A stretch of 36,302 nucleotides of DNA from Rikenella microfusus (GTDB lineage Bacteria > Bacteroidota > Bacteroidia > Bacteroidales > Tenuifilaceae): positions 1 through 36,302 of the forward strand of contig DYKO01000024.1 of assembly GCA_020722565.1 (NCBI GenBank), in the 5' to 3' direction. Positions within the stretch are counted from its first letter, which is position 1; every line of letters begins with the position of its first letter. The position numbers were made by a program, and so were the translations under genes. The notes under the pieces are model-generated. The model had not been told where the DNA came from. It did not search any database and worked only from the letters and a program-made list of their open reading frames with translations. Shown here piece after piece: positions 25,774 to 34,498 of this stretch.

Positions 25774-26433
25774 ATGAGTGAAGTTAAGGAAAGGGAACCT
25801 CTGTTTTCTCAAAAAAACCTGAAATTGCTCACACAGCCTATTGATAGCAAAAACCCAATAACTGTTTTGGTACTGGGTATTTGTTCGGCACTGGCCGTTA
25901 CTGTCAAACTTAAGCCAGCAATAGTAATGGCTCTTTCAGTAACCATTGTAACCGCCTTTTCGAATCTCATAATTTCGTTAATTCGAAAAACAATACCCAA
26001 TCGTATCCGCATAATTGTCCAACTTGTGGTTATTGCCGCTCTGGTAATTCTGGTTGACCAATTACTTAAAGCCTACGTTTACGATGTCAGCAAGCAGCTC
26101 TCGGTGTTTGTGGGTTTGATTATCACAAACTGTATCATTATGGGACGCCTTGAGGCGTTTGCACTTGGCAACAAGCCTTGGCCCTCGTTTCTCGATGGTA
26201 TTGGAAACGGTTTGGGTTACGGATTAATTTTGGTGATTGTAGCTTTCTTCCGCGAGCTTTTTGGCTCAGGAACGCTACTCGGATACCGTATCTTTCCGTT
26301 GGAATGGTACATTAAGAATGGCGGTTTTTACGAAAATAACGGAATGATGATTCTACCGCCAATGGCTCTGATTAGTTTGGGTATCATCATCTGGATTCAG
26401 CGGACCAGAAATCGTCAGTTAATTGAAAAGTAA
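25774..26433 (+). CDS. nqrD: Na+-translocating NADH:quinone reductase subunit D
   Basis: Integral membrane subunit of 219 residues, homologous to NqrE and RnfA/E, with six hydrophobic segments. C37 ([10 protein letters not shown]) and C120 ([10 protein letters not shown]), 83 residues apart, are two of the four cysteines that hold the intramembrane iron-sulfur centre between NqrD and NqrE. The end of the protein ([17 protein letters not shown]) is also family-typical. nqrE follows after 18 nt. Confidence 0.96.
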   Translation: MSEVKEREPLFSQKNLKLLTQPIDSKNPITVLVLGICSALAVTVKLKPAIVMALSVTIVTAFSNLIISLIRKTIPNRIRIIVQLVVIAALVILVDQLLKAYVYDVSKQLSVFVGLIITNCIIMGRLEAFALGNKPWPSFLDGIGNGLGYGLILVIVAFFRELFGSGTLLGYRIFPLEWYIKNGGFYENNGMMILPPMALISLGIIIWIQRTRNRQLIEK

Positions 26434-26451
26434 CCAGTAATTAAATTGGCT

Positions 26452-27069
26452 ATGGAACATCTAATCAACATATTTGTCAAGTCTGCTTTTATCGATAACA
26501 TGGTTTTTGCCTACTTTCTGGGTATGTGTTCATTCCTAGCGGTTTCAAAAACCGTAAAAACATCGATTGGACTTGGAATTGCGGTAATTTTTGTGATGGC
26601 AATCACTGTACCGGTAAACTATCTGATGAACAAGTATCTTTTACTTCCTGGAGCTCTTAAATGGCTCGACCCTGAATTTGCCAATCTTGATCTGAGTTTT
26701 TTATCGTTTATTATGTTTATTGCCGTTATTGCCTCCATAGTGCAGCTGGTTGAAATGGTTGTGGAAAAGTTTTCTCCATCACTTTATAATGCACTTGGCA
26801 TCTTTTTACCCTTAATTGCAGTTAACTGTGCCATACTGGGAGGTTCGCTTTTCATGCAGGAAAGGGAGTATGAAACACTGTCCGAAGCAACTGTTTTTGG
26901 TTTGGGTTCGGGAGTGGGTTGGTTTCTTGCTATTGTTAGCATTGCAGCCATTCGTGAAAGGCTTAAATATTCTGATATTCCTAAGCCCCTACGTGGTTTG
27001 GGTATTGCCTTCATACTAACCGGACTAATGGGTATTGCCTTTATGTCCTTTATGGGCATCAAGTTGTAA
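26452..27069 (+). CDS. nqrE: Na+-translocating NADH:quinone reductase subunit E
   Basis: Integral membrane subunit of 205 residues, paired with NqrD in inverted topology. C26 ([12 protein letters not shown]) and C126 ([11 protein letters not shown]) complete the ligand set of the membrane iron-sulfur centre. It opens [23 protein letters not shown], which is family-typical, and has about six hydrophobic segments. The ATG at 26452 is preferred to a TTG two codons upstream and places the first cysteine exactly as in Vibrio NqrE. Confidence 0.96.
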   Translation: MEHLINIFVKSAFIDNMVFAYFLGMCSFLAVSKTVKTSIGLGIAVIFVMAITVPVNYLMNKYLLLPGALKWLDPEFANLDLSFLSFIMFIAVIASIVQLVEMVVEKFSPSLYNALGIFLPLIAVNCAILGGSLFMQEREYETLSEATVFGLGSGVGWFLAIVSIAAIRERLKYSDIPKPLRGLGIAFILTGLMGIAFMSFMGIKL

Positions 27070-27091
27070 AAATTGTAAAATACTAGCTATT

Positions 27092-28351
27092 ATGATTTTA
27101 CTATCATCAAATGGAACCATAATATTATTCGCGGTAGTGGTTTTCTTTTTTATCATTCTGCTTCTTGTAGCGTTACTGCTTTATGCCAAAAAGAAGCTTA
27201 CCCCGCAGGGCCGCGTAAAACTTGTAATTAACAATGAAAAAACTTTAGAGGTGGAACCTGGTGGGTCAATCCTCTCAACCCTATCGAACAGCGGCATTTT
27301 TTTACCATCGGCATGTGGCGGCGGAGGTACCTGTGGTATGTGTAAATGCCGGGTACTTGAGGGAGGTGGCACTATCCTACCCACTGAAGTGGGCTTTTTC
27401 ACTCGTAAGCAGCAGAACGATAATTGGAGATTGGGCTGTCAGGTTAAAATACGTGAGGATATCAAAATTGAAGTACCCGAGGAAGTTCTTGGCATTAAGA
27501 AGTGGGAGTGTGAGGTGGTTTCAAATAGGAATGTTGCCACTTTCATTAAGGAATTTGTTGTAAAGCTGCCCGAAGGCGAGAAGCTCAACTTCCGCTCGGG
27601 CGGTTACATTCAGATAGATGTTCCAAAAGTTGAGGTTGATTTTTCAAAGGATATTTATGTAGAACCTGAGTTCCGTGACGAATGGGATAAATACAAAATG
27701 TGGAACTTAAAGATGAAGAATACCGAGGAGACTTTCAGAGCTTACTCCATGGCCAATCATCCCGCTGAGGATAACATTATAATGCTTAATGTTCGTATTG
27801 CAACGCCACCGTGGGATAGAGAGCACAATGCTTTTATGAAAGTTAATCCTGGTGTTTGTTCCAGCTACATATTCTCACGTAAACCCGGTGATAAGGTTAT
27901 GATTTCGGGCCCCTACGGTGAATTCTTTATTAAGGATACTCATAACGAAATGATGTTTATTGGTGGTGGTGCAGGTATGGCTCCCATGCGTTCGCATATC
28001 TTCGACCAGTTCCTCACCCGCCGTACTAATCGTAAGGCTACATTCTGGTATGGAGCGCGTTCCAAACGTGAAATATTCTACGAAGAGCACTTTCGAAAAA
28101 TTGAAAAGGAGTTTCCTAATTTTATGTTTACCATTGCACTGTCCGAACCAAAACCCGAGGACAACTGGACAGGCCATGTTGGCTTTATACATCAGGTAAT
28201 ATATGACTATTATCTGTCAAAACATGAGGCTCCTGAGGATATTGAGTACTATCTCTGTGGTCCACCAGCAATGAATGCTGCCGTTCAAAAGATGCTATAT
28301 GAGTTGGGTGTGCCCGCTGAGATGATTGCCTTCGACGATTTTGGAGGTTAA
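27092..28351 (+). CDS. nqrF: Na+-translocating NADH:quinone reductase subunit F
   Basis: NADH-oxidising input subunit of 419 residues. One N-terminal helix (IILFAVVVFFFIILLLVALLL) anchors it to the membrane, then a ferredoxin domain with [2Fe-2S] ligands C75, C81, C84 and C116 (same spacing as V. cholerae C70, C76, C79, C111), then a ferredoxin-reductase-like FAD domain (FRAYSMANHP) and an NADH domain (FIGGGAGMAPMRSH, FWYGARSKREIFY, YYLCGPPAMN). It ends FDDFGG, as in the family. An in-frame extension upstream to 27035 overlaps nqrE and is rejected. Last gene of the operon, followed by a palindromic terminator. Confidence 0.97.
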   Translation: MILLSSNGTIILFAVVVFFFIILLLVALLLYAKKKLTPQGRVKLVINNEKTLEVEPGGSILSTLSNSGIFLPSACGGGGTCGMCKCRVLEGGGTILPTEVGFFTRKQQNDNWRLGCQVKIREDIKIEVPEEVLGIKKWECEVVSNRNVATFIKEFVVKLPEGEKLNFRSGGYIQIDVPKVEVDFSKDIYVEPEFRDEWDKYKMWNLKMKNTEETFRAYSMANHPAEDNIIMLNVRIATPPWDREHNAFMKVNPGVCSSYIFSRKPGDKVMISGPYGEFFIKDTHNEMMFIGGGAGMAPMRSHIFDQFLTRRTNRKATFWYGARSKREIFYEEHFRKIEKEFPNFMFTIALSEPKPEDNWTGHVGFIHQVIYDYYLSKHEAPEDIEYYLCGPPAMNAAVQKMLYELGVPAEMIAFDDFGG

Positions 28352-28382
28352 CTATTTGTTTAACTTATATTAACTACTCTTT

Positions 28383-28408
28383 AACCCGCATTAGCTAATG
28401 CGGGTTTT
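28383..28408 (+). terminator. Terminator of the nqr operon
   Basis: A 24-bp perfect palindrome (28383-28406) centred on AGCT with GC-rich outer stem CCCGC/GCGGG, followed by TTTT. It begins 31 nt after the nqrF stop. Confidence 0.8.
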
Positions 28409-28811
28409 ATATTTGCAGTGTAATTCAAAACGCACATCAGTTAGTTTTCTCATAGGCTTTTGGTTTTGAGTTAGGTTTAGGTTTGGTTTTAGGTTAAGGT
28501 TAAGAAAGCAAAAGGGGTTGGTAATGACCCCTTTTGTCATTTTTATCCTTTTTTTCTTGAGTATGGTTAAGCATTTAAAGGCATCGACGTCGTTACCTGT
28601 TTGTTGTTGGTTGTTCGTATGATTAACCTCCTCCTGAAAAAACGTCATAAAAATTTTGTACGTATTCCAATTTCAGCATAAAATCGTTTTTTACTAATGG
28701 CTGGGAGATAGGACCTTACATTGAGTATGGGGATGCAATCCGGGTTGACGGCTGTAAGTTGTTGCTCATTTTTTGTAAATCGTATTTATAATAATTGATA
28801 GACAAAAGTGG

Positions 28812-28836
28812 TAAAAAAAGCGTCCATGTTGGACGC
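28812..28836 (-). terminator. Terminator of the YugP-type gene
   Basis: GCGTCC/GGACGC 6-bp stem with 5-nt loop; on the minus strand it is followed by a T-run (the plus-strand A-run at 28813-28819). It lies 26 nt after the peptidase stop. Confidence 0.7.
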
Positions 28837-28862
28837 ATAGCAATATTCTTAAAAAAAAGGCT

Positions 28863-29540
28863 TTACTCATCATTACTGTTCAAAATGCCAATATAGTAAA
28901 GCAGTGTGGCCAATGATCCCAATGCTGCAACCACGTAGGTAAGTGCGGCCCATTTTAGTGCATCGCGGGCATACAATGAGTTTTCTCCATAGGTTAACCC
29001 CGATACATTTAACCATGTAAGAGCTCTACGCGAGGCATCGAGTTCAACGGGTAGCGTAATAAAACTAAATAGGGTGGTTAATCCAAGTAGGATGACTCCA
29101 AGTAAAAGAATTCCGGGCATGGTTTGCAAAAGCAAAACACCTGCAAGTAAAATCCACTGAACCCATTGCGAGGCAATGCTAACAACCGGCACCAGAGCCG
29201 AGCGTAATTGCAAAAAGGGGTAGCTCTGTGCGTGTTGTATGGCATGGCCGCATTCGTGGGCGGCTACTGCTGCTGCTGCAATACTTTGGCCCTGGTAAAC
29301 ATCGGGGCTGAGATTAACAGTTTTGTTGGCCGGGTTGTAGTGGTCGGTTAGTTCACCGTTAACCGAAACCACCTTAACATCGTATATGCCATGGTTGTGT
29401 AGCATTAGCTCTGCCACCTCTTTGCCGCTCAATCCACGGGGCAATGCAATGCGCGAGTAGTGCGTAAATTTCGACCGCAGCCGCATGGAAACCATAAAGC
29501 TGGCGATGAAGAAAATTATCATTATAAGATAAATACTCAT
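28863..29540 (-). CDS. YugP-type membrane zinc metallopeptidase
   Basis: 225-residue member of the Zn_peptidase_2 (YugP) family. The zinc-binding motif is HECGHA with H95, E96 and H99, preceded by the conserved AAAAVAAH. One N-terminal hydrophobic helix and about three C-terminal ones place it in the cytoplasmic membrane. IALPRGLSGKEVAELML and LTDHYNPANKTVNLS, and ITLPVELDASRRA after the second helix group, are family segments; the last may supply the third zinc ligand (Glu). Its substrate is unknown. It lies 132 nt downstream of the dehydrogenase gene, separated by two palindromes, so independent regulation is possible. Confidence 0.9.
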   Translation of the reverse strand: MSIYLIMIIFFIASFMVSMRLRSKFTHYSRIALPRGLSGKEVAELMLHNHGIYDVKVVSVNGELTDHYNPANKTVNLSPDVYQGQSIAAAAVAAHECGHAIQHAQSYPFLQLRSALVPVVSIASQWVQWILLAGVLLLQTMPGILLLGVILLGLTTLFSFITLPVELDASRRALTWLNVSGLTYGENSLYARDALKWAALTYVVAALGSLATLLYYIGILNSNDE

Positions 29541-29622
29541 AGCCTAATTAATTTTTAGAAATTAGCAGCAACTTTGAAAATAAAACATTAAAAATATTTA
29601 GTATAGGTTTTAACACAGCAAC

Positions 29623-29658
29623 CCTGTACAGGTATTATCATGCAATATTATATTGCAT
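29623..29658. repeat. Two palindromes upstream of the YugP-type gene
   Basis: CCTGTACAGG (29623-29632) is a perfect 10-bp palindrome. Seven bases further on, 8-bp arms ATGCAATA (29640-29647) and TATTGCAT (29651-29658) flank TTA. Neither has a T-run on the minus strand, so they are not good terminators. They may be regulator-binding sites. Confidence 0.35.
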
Positions 29659-29672
29659 TGGTTTTGTTAGTT

Positions 29673-30431
29673 TTAAAGTTTCCGGTTAATATAGTAGGCA
29701 TTGGCCTGTGCCACAGGGGTTACCTCAAGGTCGTTAATGCAAACGTGTGGCGGGCGGGTTAAGACAAAGTGGATGGCCTCGGCAATGTCCTCGGCAAACA
29801 ATGGTGTAAGACCGGCATAGGTGCTTTTCGCCTTTTCTGTATCTCCCTTGAAACGTACTATTGAAAACTCGGTTTCGAGTAAACCGGGTCTTATTTCGGT
29901 AACCTTAATGTTATGCTTAAGTAAATCCTGTCTCATGGATTGCGATAGGGCATGCATGGCATGTTTGGTGGCGCAGTAAACATTCCCATTTTCGTAAACC
30001 TGAGTTCCAGCAATGGAGCCAATATTTACAATATGGCCACTTTCGCGTTCTATCATAATGGGAGCAACCCGTCGGGTTATGTAGAGAACACCCTTGATAT
30101 TGGTATCAATCATTCGTTCCCAATCTTCCACTATGCCGTCCTGAATGTGGTTGAGGCCTATGGCCAAACCGGCGTTGTTAACCAGTACATCAATTTTGCG
30201 CCAGCGCTCAGGCAGGCTGTCGATGGCTTTGTTAACCTCGTCAAGGTTCCGAATGTCAAAATGCAGTATAAGTACATCTTTTTTATACTTCACCTCGATT
30301 TCCTTTTTGAGTGATTCAAGCAATTCAAGCCTTCGGCCGGTAATGATAAGGTTGAAGTTGTCCTGGGCCAACCGGAGCGCAGTGGCCTTACCAATTCCTG
30401 ATGTTGCTCCTGTAATTAATGCTATTCTCAT
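29673..30431 (-). CDS. Short-chain dehydrogenase/reductase (YdfG-like)
   Basis: 252-residue classical SDR, an NAD(P)-dependent Rossmann-fold oxidoreductase, cytosolic. Visible motifs are the cofactor site TGATSGIG (7-14) followed by a basic residue in TGRRLE that suggests NADPH, the structural NNAG, the active-site serine in NIGSIAG and the catalytic Y152/K156 in YCATK. The overall sequence and length resemble YdfG/3-hydroxy acid dehydrogenases that act on serine, threonine and malonic semialdehyde; the substrate cannot be assigned. The start at 30431 (MRIALIT) is preferred over an in-frame codon at 30449. Confidence 0.9.
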   Translation of the reverse strand: MRIALITGATSGIGKATALRLAQDNFNLIITGRRLELLESLKKEIEVKYKKDVLILHFDIRNLDEVNKAIDSLPERWRKIDVLVNNAGLAIGLNHIQDGIVEDWERMIDTNIKGVLYITRRVAPIMIERESGHIVNIGSIAGTQVYENGNVYCATKHAMHALSQSMRQDLLKHNIKVTEIRPGLLETEFSIVRFKGDTEKAKSTYAGLTPLFAEDIAEAIHFVLTRPPHVCINDLEVTPVAQANAYYINRKL

Positions 30432-30675
30432 GTGGTAGTGTTTTTGCAATTATTAATTTTAAACGTAAAGGTACTTAAATGTTTCATCTATTATATCGAC
30501 TTAATGTTTTTTAAAACTTGGAAACGCATGTGAAAATGAGTTAAACATAATTTCCTTTCTTTTGAGAGTCCATTTAATTAACAAGGTAAGGATTGTAAAT
30601 TATTAGTATACAGATGCATGAATCGATAGTTCATAATTTTTATTGGGAGGGTTATGCTACTTGGGTTAATGTTAG

Positions 30676-30683
30676 TATTTTTG
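30676..30683 (+). promoter_or_regulatory. Candidate purL promoter (-7 box)
   Basis: TATTTTTG matches TAnnTTTG, 33 nt before the purL ATG. No TTTG at the right distance. The 285-nt gap between the divergent dehydrogenase and purL starts is otherwise AT-rich with nothing further that I can identify. Confidence 0.3.
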
Positions 30684-30716
30684 GCTGGATGTTTATGATT
30701 ATAAAAACATGACAAT

Positions 30717-32945
30717 ATGCCGAATCGTAAAGTAACTGTTGAAACCGCTAGGGAGTTAGGATTGCTTCCTGAGGAGTTTGAAATGATAAAGAGCTACTTG
30801 GGTCGCACGCCTAACTATAACGAACTTAGCATTTACTCGGTAATGTGGTCGGAGCATGCTTCGTACAAGAATTCAATCAAGTGGTTGAAAACATTACCCC
30901 GAAAGGGTTCAGCAATTTTAGCAGAGGCTGGTACTGAAAATGCCGGGTTAGTCGATATAGGAAATGGGTTGGCATGTGCCTTTAAAATAGAATCGCACAA
31001 CCATCCTTGTGCAGTAGAGCCTTACCAGGGAGCGGCTACTGGGGTAGGCGGAATAAACCGCGATATTTTTACTATGGGTGCCCGTCCAGTGGCACAACTC
31101 AATTCCTTACGTTTTGGGAATCTCAGGCTTGACCGTACGCGTTGGCTTATCAAGGGAGTGGTTAAGGGTATAGGTGATTACGGTAATGCCTTTGGCATTC
31201 CTGTTCTGGCCGGTGAGGTTTTTTTTGACGATTCCTTTAATATGAATCCACTGGTAAATGCAATGTCGGTGGGGTTAGTTGATAAAGATAAGGTGGTTTC
31301 GGCTGTAGCCAAAGGAAAGGGAAATCCAGTTTACATTGTGGGTTCGGCTACTGGTAAGGATGGTATTCATGGGGCAACATTTGCATCGGCTAATATTACC
31401 GAAGATTCCGCCGAAGATATACCTTCGATTCAGGTTGGCGACCCCTTTCAGGAAAAAATATTGTTGGAGGCTACACAGGAGGTGATTAAAACCGGCGCCC
31501 TTGTGGGCATGCAGGATATGGGTGCTGCGGGGATTATTTGCTCAACATCTGAAATGTCCGAAAAGGGCGGTCACGGCATGCGTATCGATTTAGATAGGGT
31601 GCCGCTTCGCCAGCAAAACATGGAAGCATGGGAAATCCTGCTTTCCGAATCGCAAGAGCGCATGCTAATGGTGGTTACTAAGGGCAGAGAGGCCGATGTT
31701 GAAGCCGTTCTGAACAAGTGGGATATCAGCTACGCTATTATTGGCGAGGTAACCGAAGGCGATATGCTCGAATTTTTCTACCATAGCGAGCTGGTTGCAA
31801 AGGTTCCTGCTTCATCGTTAGTATTGGGAGGTGGCGCTCCGGTTTACGACAGGGAATATCGTGAGCCGGCATATTACAAGGAATACAAAAAGTTCGATAT
31901 AAGTAGCATTCCTGAACCTGCCGATTTGGTTGATGTTGCTCGATTTCTGATTGCTCACTACAATATTGCATCAAAACGATGGGTATATGAGCAGTACGAT
32001 ACCATGATTGGAACCGGAAACATGACCACCAATTTTCCCTCCGATGCCGGGGTTTACAACCTCAAGGGAACCAATAAGGCACTGGTAATGACTGTTGATT
32101 GTAACTCACGATACGTTATGGCCGATCCTATGGTGGGAACCATGATTGCCGTATCTGAGGCTGCTCGTAATATTTCCTGCACAGGAGCAAAGCCATTGGC
32201 TATCACTAATTGTCTAAATTTTGGTAATCCCTACAATCCTGAGGTTTACTGGCAGTTTGTTCAGGCCATTAAGGGAATGGGGATAGCCTGCGAAAGGTTC
32301 GATACTCCAGTAACCGGTGGAAACGTTAGTTTTTACAATCAGGCTTCCATTGGAGGAAAGGAGGAGGCAGTGTTCCCAACCCCCACCATTGGTATGATTG
32401 GCTTACTCGAAAACAAGAATCATCATACTACTTTGGCCTTTAAGGATAAGGGGCATATGATTTACCTAATAGGTAAGTCGGTAAATGATATTGCCTCGTC
32501 GGAGTACCTTTACAGCTACCATGGTATTAAGGCCTCGCCGGCACCCTACTTCAATCTTGACGAAGAGTATGAGGTACAGCGTGTAGTGCGCGAGCTAATT
32601 GCCCGTAACCTTATACAATCAGCTCACGATGTATCCGATGGGGGATTGTTTATTTCCCTATTAGAATGTGCCATGCCCCGCAATCTTGGTTTTGATATCA
32701 CCACCGATGCCGAAATACGAACCGATGCATTCCTTTTTGGAGAGGCTCAGGGTAGGATAGTGGTATCGGTTTCACCCTCCCGTGAAACACAATTTATCGA
32801 TTACATGGTGGCCAGCAAGGTCCCCTTTTCAACACTGGGGCACGTAACCAAATCGGAAATCCGTATCGATGACCTTTCGTTTGGCTTTGTTGCCGACCTT
32901 AAAAAGATTTACGATACCGCTTTAGAACAACTCATCAACGGGTAG
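30717..32945 (+). CDS. purL: Phosphoribosylformylglycinamidine synthase subunit PurL (short form)
   Basis: Cytosolic ATP-dependent enzyme that converts FGAR to FGAM in purine synthesis. The 742-residue product is the short form, which lacks the N-terminal PurS-like and C-terminal glutaminase domains of the ~1,230-1,300-residue fused form and needs separate PurS and PurQ. Family motifs are YSVMWSEHASYKNS, ESHNHPCAVEPYQGAATGVGG, GARPVAQLNSLRFG, QDMGAAGIICS, then the second half with GTGNMTTNFPSDAG, ALVMTVDCNSRY, TNCLNFGNP and SAHDVSDGGLF. Two tandem AIRS/PurM-like halves are evident. purS and purQ are not in the window. ubiE starts 7 nt after the stop, so the two are cotranscribed. Confidence 0.95.
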   Translation: MPNRKVTVETARELGLLPEEFEMIKSYLGRTPNYNELSIYSVMWSEHASYKNSIKWLKTLPRKGSAILAEAGTENAGLVDIGNGLACAFKIESHNHPCAVEPYQGAATGVGGINRDIFTMGARPVAQLNSLRFGNLRLDRTRWLIKGVVKGIGDYGNAFGIPVLAGEVFFDDSFNMNPLVNAMSVGLVDKDKVVSAVAKGKGNPVYIVGSATGKDGIHGATFASANITEDSAEDIPSIQVGDPFQEKILLEATQEVIKTGALVGMQDMGAAGIICSTSEMSEKGGHGMRIDLDRVPLRQQNMEAWEILLSESQERMLMVVTKGREADVEAVLNKWDISYAIIGEVTEGDMLEFFYHSELVAKVPASSLVLGGGAPVYDREYREPAYYKEYKKFDISSIPEPADLVDVARFLIAHYNIASKRWVYEQYDTMIGTGNMTTNFPSDAGVYNLKGTNKALVMTVDCNSRYVMADPMVGTMIAVSEAARNISCTGAKPLAITNCLNFGNPYNPEVYWQFVQAIKGMGIACERFDTPVTGGNVSFYNQASIGGKEEAVFPTPTIGMIGLLENKNHHTTLAFKDKGHMIYLIGKSVNDIASSEYLYSYHGIKASPAPYFNLDEEYEVQRVVRELIARNLIQSAHDVSDGGLFISLLECAMPRNLGFDITTDAEIRTDAFLFGEAQGRIVVSVSPSRETQFIDYMVASKVPFSTLGHVTKSEIRIDDLSFGFVADLKKIYDTALEQLING

Positions 32946-32952
32946 CAAACAA

Positions 32953-33663
32953 TTGGCAAGGATCAACAAAAATACAGATAGCGTTGCGGCAATGTTTAAC
33001 AGCATTGCCGCACGTTACGATTTTCTGAATCATTTCCTTAGTTTGGGAATCGATAAATTTTGGCGCAAGCAGCTGGTAAGGGAGGTGTTCAGGCATAACC
33101 CGAAGATTGTGCTTGATGTGGCCACAGGTACCGGTGATCTGGCCATTGCTATTGCCAAAAAATCAAGTGAAATTGATGTTGTTGGTGTTGATATCGCACC
33201 CAATATGCTTGAAATTGCTCGAAAGAAGGTTGCTGATATTGATCTTGATAAAAGGATTTCGTTGGTATTGGGATCCGCTTTAAACCTACCATTTCCCAAT
33301 AATAATTTTGATGCGGTCATAGTTGCTTTTGGGGTACGCAATTTTGAGAATTTATCGTTGGGTCTTAAGGAGATATTCAGGGTTTTAAAGCCGGGTGGCG
33401 TTTTTTGTGTGCTTGAATTTTCAGTACCACGTAGTCAACCATTTAGCGCCCTTTACAAATGGTACTTTAGACACCTTTTGCCATTTTTAGGGGGACTGAT
33501 TTCTGGAAATCGTAATGCCTACACCTACCTTCCCGACTCGGTTTTATCATTCCCCGAGGGGAAACAATTTACTGACATTTTATCGGATGTAGGTTTCCAA
33601 AACGTATCGTTTAAAAGGCTTACTTTTGGCGTAGCTTCAATTTACATCGCTCATAAAATATAA
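32953..33663 (+). CDS. ubiE: Demethylmenaquinone methyltransferase (MenG/UbiE)
   Basis: SAM-dependent class I methyltransferase that makes the final C-methylation of menaquinone. The 236-residue protein opens VAAMFNSIAARYDFLNHFLSLGID (UbiE signature), followed by the SAM loop LDVATGTGDLAIAIA and VVGVDIAPNMLEIARKK, AFGVRNFENL and VLKPGGVFCVLEFSVP. The start is a TTG at 32953: no ATG precedes the conserved N-terminus in frame, and the TTG lies 7 nt after the purL stop. The menaquinone role suits the Nqr complex encoded nearby. Confidence 0.93.
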   Translation: MARINKNTDSVAAMFNSIAARYDFLNHFLSLGIDKFWRKQLVREVFRHNPKIVLDVATGTGDLAIAIAKKSSEIDVVGVDIAPNMLEIARKKVADIDLDKRISLVLGSALNLPFPNNNFDAVIVAFGVRNFENLSLGLKEIFRVLKPGGVFCVLEFSVPRSQPFSALYKWYFRHLLPFLGGLISGNRNAYTYLPDSVLSFPEGKQFTDILSDVGFQNVSFKRLTFGVASIYIAHKI

Positions 33664-33710
33664 TAATTTTGAGTAGCTTCCGTTTTTAATTAGTTATAAA
33701 ACATTGTTAG

Positions 33711-34448
33711 TTGAGATGTAGCGCTTACATAGGAGTAATTGGGTTATTGTTATCGCTTAATGGCTTTGGACAGGTTAAGCCGCCCAAATTGCTTAACGAC
33801 CCCGATTACGATTTCGGGAAACCCCTACGATTTGGCTTTTCCATTGGGTTAAATGTTATGGATTTTGATGCGGTTAATAAAATAGCGCAGTTTAATGTTG
33901 ATGGAAAAAGTTACTTTGCTGAGGTGGTTCACATTACCCCTGGATTAAATGTAAATGCTATAGGTGATTTACGGATAATTACCGATATTCATCTTCGTTT
34001 TTTGCCCGGCTATTCATTTGGCCAACGCGATTTGGTCTTCTTCAGCTATAATCCGGTCGATAGCACAGTTGCTACAACAACCAGTATGCAGATGGAGTCG
34101 AACTTTATTGATTTACCTTTCGGTATTAAGTATTTGTCGCAGCGTACCAGTAATGTTCGGCCCTACTTTTATGCAGGTACAAATTTTAGGGTCGATTTAG
34201 CTGCCTACAAAAGGTTAAAGGTTGAAAAGGGCGTTTTGCTAAGATTACAAAAGTTCGACTACTACTATGAGGTGGGTCTCGGAATAGATTTTTTCCTACA
34301 GTACTTTAAGTTTTCTGCCGAAATTAAATGGTCAGCCGGCTTACTAAATATGCTTTCGTCTGATTTTGTAGAAGAGGGAAAAATGTACCACGATGCCATT
34401 GGTGGTTTACGCTCAAAGTTTTTGATAATTTCATTTCATTTTGAGTAG
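33711..34448 (+). CDS. porT: T9SS protein PorT
   Basis: 245-residue predicted outer-membrane beta-barrel of the PorT family, required for T9SS export in Porphyromonas gingivalis and its relatives; precise role unknown. A signal peptide (SAYIGVIGLLLSLNGFGQ) precedes amphipathic strands: LRFGFSIGLNVMDF, ITPGLNVNAIGDLRI, LRFLPGYSFGQRDL, NFIDLPFGIKYLS, PYFYAGTNFRVDLA and a terminal aromatic strand (FLIISFHFE). The start is a TTG directly after an in-frame TAG; later candidates would remove the signal peptide. The position after ubiE matches the ubiE-porT pair I recall from other Bacteroidota, which strengthens the call. Confidence 0.85.
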   Translation: MRCSAYIGVIGLLLSLNGFGQVKPPKLLNDPDYDFGKPLRFGFSIGLNVMDFDAVNKIAQFNVDGKSYFAEVVHITPGLNVNAIGDLRIITDIHLRFLPGYSFGQRDLVFFSYNPVDSTVATTTSMQMESNFIDLPFGIKYLSQRTSNVRPYFYAGTNFRVDLAAYKRLKVEKGVLLRLQKFDYYYEVGLGIDFFLQYFKFSAEIKWSAGLLNMLSSDFVEEGKMYHDAIGGLRSKFLIISFHFE

Positions 34449-34498
34449 GGGGCTAAACAATATTTTAGTCCTGCTGTTTATCGAATTTTAGTTTTATT

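Larger units (their letters stand above)
28352..28862. other. Gene-free stretch between nqrF and the YugP-type gene
   Basis: 511 bases without a supported gene. It holds the nqr terminator, a TATATTTG box on the plus strand (28408-28415), a G/T-rich stretch with telomere-like GGTTTAG/GGTTAAG steps (about 28460-28505), a hairpin with a 9-bp stem (28510-28518 with 28527-28535) followed by T-rich sequence, and the minus-strand terminator at 28812-28836. A short open reading frame on the minus strand (28391-28648) has low-complexity Asn/Leu/Lys sequence and is not accepted as a gene. The box and hairpin could bound a small plus-strand RNA of about 120 nt. Confidence 0.5.

Noticed and set aside
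27035-27091. N-terminal extension of nqrF
   Set aside because: It overlaps nqrE in another frame; the ATG at 27092 leads directly into the expected membrane anchor.
28460-28506. Telomere-like GGTTTAG/GGTTAAG steps
   Set aside because: Only a few degenerate units in a G/T-rich patch; no array, so not called a repeat element.
28391-28648. 85-residue minus-strand reading frame between nqrF and the YugP-type gene
   Set aside because: Low-complexity Asn/Leu/Lys repeats, overlaps the nqr terminator, no recognisable family and no start context.
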